This document shows, one piece after another, positions 31,754 to 35,666 of a DNA stretch of 35,666 bases; positions within the stretch are counted from its first letter, which is position 1; the number at the start of each line of letters is the position of its first letter. The stretch lies in assembly GCA_022826665.1 (NCBI GenBank), contig JAJDUK010000044.1:1-35666 (forward strand). The letters are read 5' to 3'. The notes beneath the pieces are model-generated. The model saw nothing but the letters and a program-made list of their open reading frames with translations. It ran no database searches and had not been told where the DNA came from. This stretch comes from Alphaproteobacteria bacterium (GTDB lineage Bacteria > Pseudomonadota > Alphaproteobacteria > UBA828). The translations under genes were made by a program, and so were the position numbers.

Positions 31754-32710
31754 ATGAGTGGCACGGGTCAGCTGGGATTTGCGGAAGCGTTCATGTCTCC
31801 GGGGCTGGGTACGAACCGGAGGCTGGAGCGTCTGGACGCGTTGATCGACTGGTCTGCTCTCGAGCGTCTGGCTTCGGGCGTGCGCGAGGGGCGGCGGGGG
31901 CGTCCGCCCTATGCGCCGCTTTCGATGCTGAAGGCGCTCTATCTTCAGGCGCTTTACGATCTCTCGGACCCCGGTCTGGAGGAGGCGCTGCTGGACCGGC
32001 TCTCGTTTCGTCGCTTCTGCGGCTTTGCGCTGGACGGGGGCACGCCGGACGAGACCACGATCTGCCGCTTCCGCGCGGACGCGGGCGCGGTTCTGGAGGC
32101 GGCGTTCGAGGAGATCAACCGCCAGCTGGATGCCGCCGGGCTGATCCTGCGCAAGGGCACGCTGATGGACGCGACCTTGGTGGCCTCGACCTCGCGGCCT
32201 CCGCCCTACAAGGCAGGCGCGGGCGCCAGGCACCCACGAGAGCCGGGCGCGGGCTGGACCCGGAAGAAGGGCCGCGCGGTCTTCGGCTACAAGGCGCATC
32301 TGGGTGTCGACCAGGGCTCGGGGCTGATCCGTCGCCTGGTTCTGAGTTCGGCCAAGACTTACGAGAGCGAGGTTGCGGATCGTCTGGTCTGCGGCGACGA
32401 GGGGGCGGTCTATGGCGATCGCGCCTACGAAAGCAAGCCGAGACGGGCCAGGCTCAGGGCCGCAGGCATCAAGGACCGCATCATGCACCGGCGGAACAAA
32501 CACATGGCCTCGCTGCCGCCCTGGCAGCAGCGCCGCAACGACCTGATTGCGAGGCGCCGGGCGCCGGTGGAAGCGGTCTTTTCGGCGCTGAAGCGCCTCT
32601 ACGGGCTGAGGCGGGCGAAGAGCCTCACGCTTGAGAGGAACACCGCCCGCCTCTACGCCGCTGCCACCGCCTACAACCTGCGCCGCGCCAGCCTGATTGC
32701 GGGCTGCTGA
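31754..32710 (+). CDS. IS5 family transposase
   Basis: 318-residue DDE transposase. The N-terminal domain (SMLKALYLQALYDLSDPGLEEAL, then RLSFRRFCGFAL and TPDETTICRFR) is typical of IS5/IS1182-like enzymes. The catalytic residues are Asp in GTLMDATLVAS, Asp in AVYGDRAYES and Glu in PVEAVFSALKRLYGLRRA. Y(2)R(3)E(6)-type spacing around the Glu is visible. ATG 31754 has GGGGAGG about 10 bases upstream. The frame is intact, so the element may be active or recently arrived. G+C matches the host. Confidence 0.93.
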   Translation: MSGTGQLGFAEAFMSPGLGTNRRLERLDALIDWSALERLASGVREGRRGRPPYAPLSMLKALYLQALYDLSDPGLEEALLDRLSFRRFCGFALDGGTPDETTICRFRADAGAVLEAAFEEINRQLDAAGLILRKGTLMDATLVASTSRPPPYKAGAGARHPREPGAGWTRKKGRAVFGYKAHLGVDQGSGLIRRLVLSSAKTYESEVADRLVCGDEGAVYGDRAYESKPRRARLRAAGIKDRIMHRRNKHMASLPPWQQRRNDLIARRRAPVEAVFSALKRLYGLRRAKSLTLERNTARLYAAATAYNLRRASLIAGC

Positions 32711-32826
32711 CCGACCAGTGCGCCCGCAAACCGCCGTTTCAGACACAAGATCGTCCAACGACGGCGACACACCCGCCTCCATCAACACCGCCCAGCGCCA
32801 CAAGCCTTCCCCAACACCCTGTCGAG

Positions 32827-32846
32827 CCCCTTTCGCAGAGGAATCC
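32827..32846. repeat. right inverted repeat of the IS
   Basis: 20 bases, exactly complementary to 31678-31697; 117 bases past the transposase stop. Confidence 0.85.
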
Positions 32847-32880
32847 AGAGGGCGGAGGGGGGACGGGGTGGCACTGCCCG

Positions 32881-32992
32881 TGCTCCTTCTCCTTCCCCCG
32901 GCGCAGGTGAGGAAGAAAAGGATGTCGCCGCCTGCTCTCCCTCTCCTCCCCTCGGGGAGAAGAGGGCCGGGGTGAGGAGGGGGACTGCGATT
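32881..32992. repeat. intergenic polypyrimidine/polypurine repeat with hairpin
   Basis: Directly right of the IS end lies a C/T-rich then G/A-rich stretch. At its centre is CTCCCC-TC-GGGGAG (32946-32959), followed by AAGAGGGCCGGGGTGAGGAGGGG. It resembles a dispersed intergenic element common in GC-rich proteobacteria and contributes the only available start codon of the next gene. Confidence 0.5.
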
Positions 32993-33517
32993 TCAGAGGC
33001 ACGGTGCCAACCGGAAGAAGGAGCGTCGAACGGCGCTTCCCTCCCTTCCGGGCCGGCGACGCGCAAGCTGCGGGCGCTCTGGCACAGCGCGTATCACCTG
33101 GGCCTGATCCACGATCGTTCAGACGAAGCACTCGGCGCCTGGCTCCGTCGCCTCACGCACCTCGATGGGAACGCCTGCGCCGAACCGGCCGGCCTCGACC
33201 GCCCCATCCAGGCACTCAAGGCCTGGCTCACGCGCGCCGCCGGCGTGGACTGGCGGCCGCATGTCTCCCTCGGGCAGGACGGGCGGGTGCGGGAGACGCG
33301 CCGCCCGCGGGCGCGCGTGCTGGAGGCGCAATGGCGCCTGCTCCACCGCCGGGGCCGGGTGCGGATCGGAAGCGACGCGGCTCTCGGCGCCTACGCCGCC
33401 CGCCTTGTCGGCCTGGGCCGCGCTGATTCGCATCTCGCTCTCAGCAACGCTCAGACCGATGCCCTGATCCGCCACTTCGGCAAGTGCATCCGCGCGGCGA
33501 GCGAACGCCATGACTGA
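32972..33517 (+). CDS. GemA-like (Mu gp16, DUF1018-type) protein, 5' end probably altered
   Basis: Up to 181 residues. The conserved part starts at ATRKLRALWHSAYHLGLI and continues with SDEALGAWLRRLTHL and IQALKAWLTRAAGVDW. This is the GemA-type arrangement of Mu-like phages, whose GemA/gp16 modulates host gene expression. The C-terminal half (RARVLEAQWRLLHRRGRV, HLALSNAQTDALIRHFGK) fits the longer members. The only in-frame start before the domain is GTG 32972, inside a repeat, so the native start was probably removed by the IS event. The TGA overlaps the start of the Mor-like gene by eight bases. Confidence 0.6.
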   Translation: MRRGTAISEARCQPEEGASNGASLPSGPATRKLRALWHSAYHLGLIHDRSDEALGAWLRRLTHLDGNACAEPAGLDRPIQALKAWLTRAAGVDWRPHVSLGQDGRVRETRRPRARVLEAQWRLLHRRGRVRIGSDAALGAYAARLVGLGRADSHLALSNAQTDALIRHFGKCIRAASERHD

Positions 33518-33857
33518 TGCCGCGCCTCTCCCCGGCGTTCTGGAGGAGATTGCGGATATCGCGGGCAGGCCGACGGCGATCGCCATGGCGCTTGCCTGGG
33601 GCGGGCGGGAGGTTCACATCCCCAAACCGCACTATCTGGCGCGCCACCCCGACCACCCCCTCGCCCGCCTGCTGGAGGCCGAGGGGACCGCGTTCCAGGT
33701 CGCCGATTATCTCGGCGGTTCCGGCGTCTACCTGCCGCGGGCGCGCCGTGCCTGCGCCGTCCACCTCGCCGCCGCCGGCGCAACGGCCGTCGAGATCGCG
33801 GCACGCCTCTCCCTCTCCCCCAGCGCGGCCCGGCGCTACATCAGGGGCGTGTCCTGA
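33510..33857 (+). CDS. Mor/C-like transcriptional activator of Mu-type prophage
   Basis: 115 residues. The N-terminal part (LPGVLEEIADIAGRPTAIAMALAWGG) matches the dimerisation region of Mor-family activators, HIPKPHYLARHPDHPLARLL the middle, and TAVEIAARLSLSPSAARRYIRG is the C-terminal helix-turn-helix. Mor activates middle transcription in Mu. The ATG overlaps the GemA-like gene stop. No middle or late genes follow it here; the next gene is dps. Confidence 0.75.
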   Translation: MTDAAPLPGVLEEIADIAGRPTAIAMALAWGGREVHIPKPHYLARHPDHPLARLLEAEGTAFQVADYLGGSGVYLPRARRACAVHLAAAGATAVEIAARLSLSPSAARRYIRGVS

Positions 33858-34071
33858 GGCAGCCGCCCCGCGCATGAGTGCTATGCTTGAGAGGTAGCCC
33901 GTCCGGCGTTGCACATTAGTCGCGTCGTAACCACATCACGGGTGGCGACGCAGTGCCCACATTCCCGCGTGGGAGCGGGCCGTGCCGCCACAGAGTCAAC
34001 AAGGGCCACGCACCAGCGAGAGGTCCATCGAGCGGCAGCCACCGCAGCCCGGTCAGAAAAGGAACGTCGTC

Positions 34072-34566
34072 ATGTCCCAGACATTGCATCCCACGAAGAT
34101 CGACATTGCCGACAACACGCGCGCCGCAATGGTCGCGCTGCTCAACGCCCGCCTGGCCGACGCGGTGGACCTCTCCACCCAGATGAAGCAGGCCCACTGG
34201 AACGTGAAAGGCCCCTCTTTCATCGCGCTGCACGAGCTCTTCGACGCGATCCACGTGGCGGTTCAGGGCCATGTCGACAACCTGGCGGAGCGCATCACGG
34301 TGCTGGGCGGCACCGCGCGGGGAACCGCCGCCGTGGCCGCGGCGGACTCAGGGCTTCCCGCCTATCCGCTGGAGATCACGGCGGGCACCGACCACGTGGA
34401 GGCGGTGAGCGTGGCGCTTGCGACCTTCGGCAAGGGCATCCGCGCCGCCATCGCCGAAGCGGGCGAGGCCGGTGATGCCGACACCGAAGACCTCTTCGTC
34501 GAGGTCTCGCGCGATATCGACAAGAACCTCTGGCTGGTCGAGGCCCACGCCCAGGCGTCTCGCTAG
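34072..34566 (+). CDS. dps: Dps-type ferritin, DNA-protecting protein
   Basis: 164-residue Dps subunit. The inter-subunit ferroxidase ligands are all present at canonical spacing: His42, His54, Asp58, Asp69 and Glu73 (compare H51, H63, D67, D78 and E82 of the E. coli protein), in KQAHWNVKGPSF, LHELFD and GHVDNLAERI. Forms a 12-mer that oxidises Fe(II) with peroxide and protects DNA; the N-terminus is short with one Lys, so DNA binding may be weak. ATG 34072 has AAGGA eight bases upstream. It stands alone, with a hairpin 34 bases after the stop. Expected to be peroxide- or stationary-phase-regulated; no operator identified. Confidence 0.95.
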   Translation: MSQTLHPTKIDIADNTRAAMVALLNARLADAVDLSTQMKQAHWNVKGPSFIALHELFDAIHVAVQGHVDNLAERITVLGGTARGTAAVAAADSGLPAYPLEITAGTDHVEAVSVALATFGKGIRAAIAEAGEAGDADTEDLFVEVSRDIDKNLWLVEAHAQASR

Positions 34567-34599
34567 CAAGTGGTCGCTCACGGCAGCCGGCCGTCTTGA

Positions 34600-34654
34600 G
34601 ATTCCGCGCGCCTGTCGGCGCGACCGGCCGGCGCCTGGGCGGGCGCGCGGAATC
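34600..34654. terminator. long hairpin after dps
   Basis: Perfect 13-bp arms GATTCCGCGCGCC (34600-34612) and GGCGCGCGGAATC (34642-34654), with a GC-rich loop that can itself pair. No T-run follows, so it may be a transcript-stabilising or factor-assisted end rather than a classic terminator. The rest of the 34567-34863 gap shows no gene. Confidence 0.5.
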
Positions 34655-34863
34655 CCACCTGTCTCACCGTATCCCGGCGAATCCCGCCTGAATTTTTGGC
34701 GTGACCGTCTCACGCGGGAGCGCGAGATACCGCGCGGGACGCGACCGTCTTCCCTCGCTGACGCTGCCGGCGGCGATCCCGTCGCCGGCGAAGAGCGGTT
34801 GACTTGGCGCCGCCCGATGCGTCAGGATTTTACTCAGAGTGAAATCAGGGGGCGCCTCGGGAG

Positions 34864-35484
34864 ATGGTCAAGAGTTCGGCGAAGGCACAGTCGGCGGAGG
34901 CGGATGCCCCCTTGGGAAAGCGGCTGCGCGACCGCCGCCAGCAGCTCGGGCTGACGCTCAAGCAGGTCGCCGACGGGGCCGGGCTTTCGGTCGGCTTCAT
35001 CTCCCAAATTGAACGAGGACTGAACGCGCCCTCGCTTTCGTCGCTTGCCGCCATCTCCGGCGTGCTGGGCACGCACGTCACCGAGTTTCTCGCCCCGCCG
35101 CGCCCCGATGCGCCGTTTACGCTGATGGGCGAGCGGCCGAGCTTCACCATCGAGAAGCTCGCGCTCCGCTACGAGCGGATTTCGGCGTCCTTCCCCGGCA
35201 GCGTTCTCAACTGCGTCATCATCCACAAGCCGCCGGGGCATCGCTCGGAGTGGATACGGCACGAGGGCGAGGAGCTGTTCTACATCCTGGAAGGAGCCAT
35301 CACGGTGGAGACCGAGGACGAGAGCACGGTGCTCGAGGCCGGCTCCTCCATCCATTTCAAGTCAACGCGGCGGCATTCGAGCTGGAACCACGGCACGTCG
35401 ACGGCCGTGATTCTGCATGTGTGCACATCGGACATTTTTGGCGACCACAGCAAGCGGCCACAGGCGGCCGAGATCGAAGAGTGA
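34864..35484 (+). CDS. XRE-family regulator with C-terminal cupin domain
   Basis: 206 residues. HTH at about 17-72: GKRLRDRRQQLGLTLKQVA, then LSVGFISQIERGLNAPSLSSL. Cupin domain at about 115-190 with HEGEELFYILEGAITVE and a second His in RRHSSWNHG. PuuR-like and other members of this family regulate amine, amino-acid or other small-molecule catabolism by binding the ligand or a metal in the cupin. GGGAG directly abuts the ATG and AGGGGG lies about 12 bases upstream, so the start is slightly uncertain. The target gene is not evident; the downstream gene is outside the window. Confidence 0.88.
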   Translation: MVKSSAKAQSAEADAPLGKRLRDRRQQLGLTLKQVADGAGLSVGFISQIERGLNAPSLSSLAAISGVLGTHVTEFLAPPRPDAPFTLMGERPSFTIEKLALRYERISASFPGSVLNCVIIHKPPGHRSEWIRHEGEELFYILEGAITVETEDESTVLEAGSSIHFKSTRRHSSWNHGTSTAVILHVCTSDIFGDHSKRPQAAEIEE

Positions 35485-35531
35485 GACTAGTGACCCGTTC
35501 GAGAAGTTTCTATTTGTCCACGCCGCCCCAC

Positions 35532-35618
35532 ACGTCATGGCCGGGCTTGTCCCGGCCATCCACGTGTTTTTCGTGCGGCAGGCGCAAAGAACGTGGATGC
35601 CCGGATCAAGTCCGATGG
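35532..35618. repeat. dispersed palindrome family A, inverted pair
   Basis: Left unit ACGTCATGGCCGGG-CTTGT-CCCGGCCATCCACGTG (35532-35565). After 25 bases comes an inverted, partly degraded unit CGTGGATGCCCGGATCAAGTCC (35592 onward). Same organisation as 12892-12986. Nothing else is seen after 35485. Confidence 0.8.
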
Positions 35619-35666
35619 GGTGGACGCCCCCTCCCGACGGCATCGCAATGTGCCAAGGTTGTGTTT

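Larger units (their letters stand above)
31652..32872 (+). mobile_element. IS5-type insertion sequence
   Basis: A transposase gene is flanked by perfect 20-bp inverted repeats, GGATTCCTCTGCGAAAGGGG at 31678-31697 and its complement at 32827-32846. Each extends outward imperfectly through a C-rich (left) or G-rich (right) tract of about 25 bases. The outer tips and target duplication could not be fixed by eye, so the boundaries are approximate. It splits the early operon of the Mu-like remnant. Confidence 0.75.

Noticed and set aside
12892-35618. Dispersed palindromes as a CRISPR array
   Set aside because: Units are far apart, in both orientations, without regular spacers or cas genes.

Overview
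This is a high-G+C chromosomal segment that looks alphaproteobacterial, probably a Rhodospirillales-like lineage. The grounds are strong GC3 bias in the housekeeping genes, gene types common in that class (HyuA/HyuB pair, unlinked TPP-dependent E1 genes, Mu-like prophage genes), and the dispersed palindrome of the type GTCATG-CCGG...CCGG-CATCCACG that is typical of alphaproteobacterial intergenic regions. The class assignment is inference; no rRNA or other decisive marker is present.

Left part (1-12.8 kb): the end of a TetR regulator, tRNA-Leu(UAA), then a leftward ATP-dependent hydantoinase pair (hyuA, hyuB). Divergent from it runs a rightward cluster of a small coupled ORF, a glutamine-synthetase-like ligase, an isochorismatase-fold amidase and a methyltransferase-like protein. 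Together these suggest catabolism of a hydantoin or N-carbamoyl compound. A 1195-residue double-length ABC exporter converges on this cluster, and an alpha/beta hydrolase diverges from the exporter.

Middle part (12.8-20.4 kb): a palindromic repeat pair, separate E1 alpha and beta genes of a 2-oxo acid/acetoin-type dehydrogenase, then a cofactor F420 module (cofC plus a fused cofG-cofH, i.e. fbiC) behind a recognisable sigma-70-like promoter. Next come a leftward two-TM SLATT-like gene overlapped by a 31-codon proline-rich gene, a VOC-fold protein and a flavin-reductase-like protein.

Accessory islet (about 20.4-23.9 kb): a clearly AT-richer insert carries a GHKL (MORC/Hsp90-type) ATPase fused to a C-terminal PD-(D/E)XK nuclease, preceded by a small Cys/His protein in the same direction. 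I read it as a candidate anti-phage or restriction-like system. It is followed by about 1.1 kb with no convincing gene but many dispersed repeats.

Right part (23.9-35.7 kb): a fused E1 alpha-beta dehydrogenase and a divergent MFS transporter, then a rearranged Mu-like prophage remnant. The remnant has an S24-type repressor that overlaps a lipoprotein gene, followed by DUF5675, holin-like and DUF2730 genes, all leftward. Rightward are a Cro-like gene, an early gene, an IS5-type insertion, and GemA-like and Mor-like genes. No MuA/MuB transposase and no structural genes are present. The divergent repressor/Cro region is packed with GTGCA operator-like repeats, and both genes look leaderless. The window ends with dps, an XRE-cupin regulator and another palindromic repeat pair.
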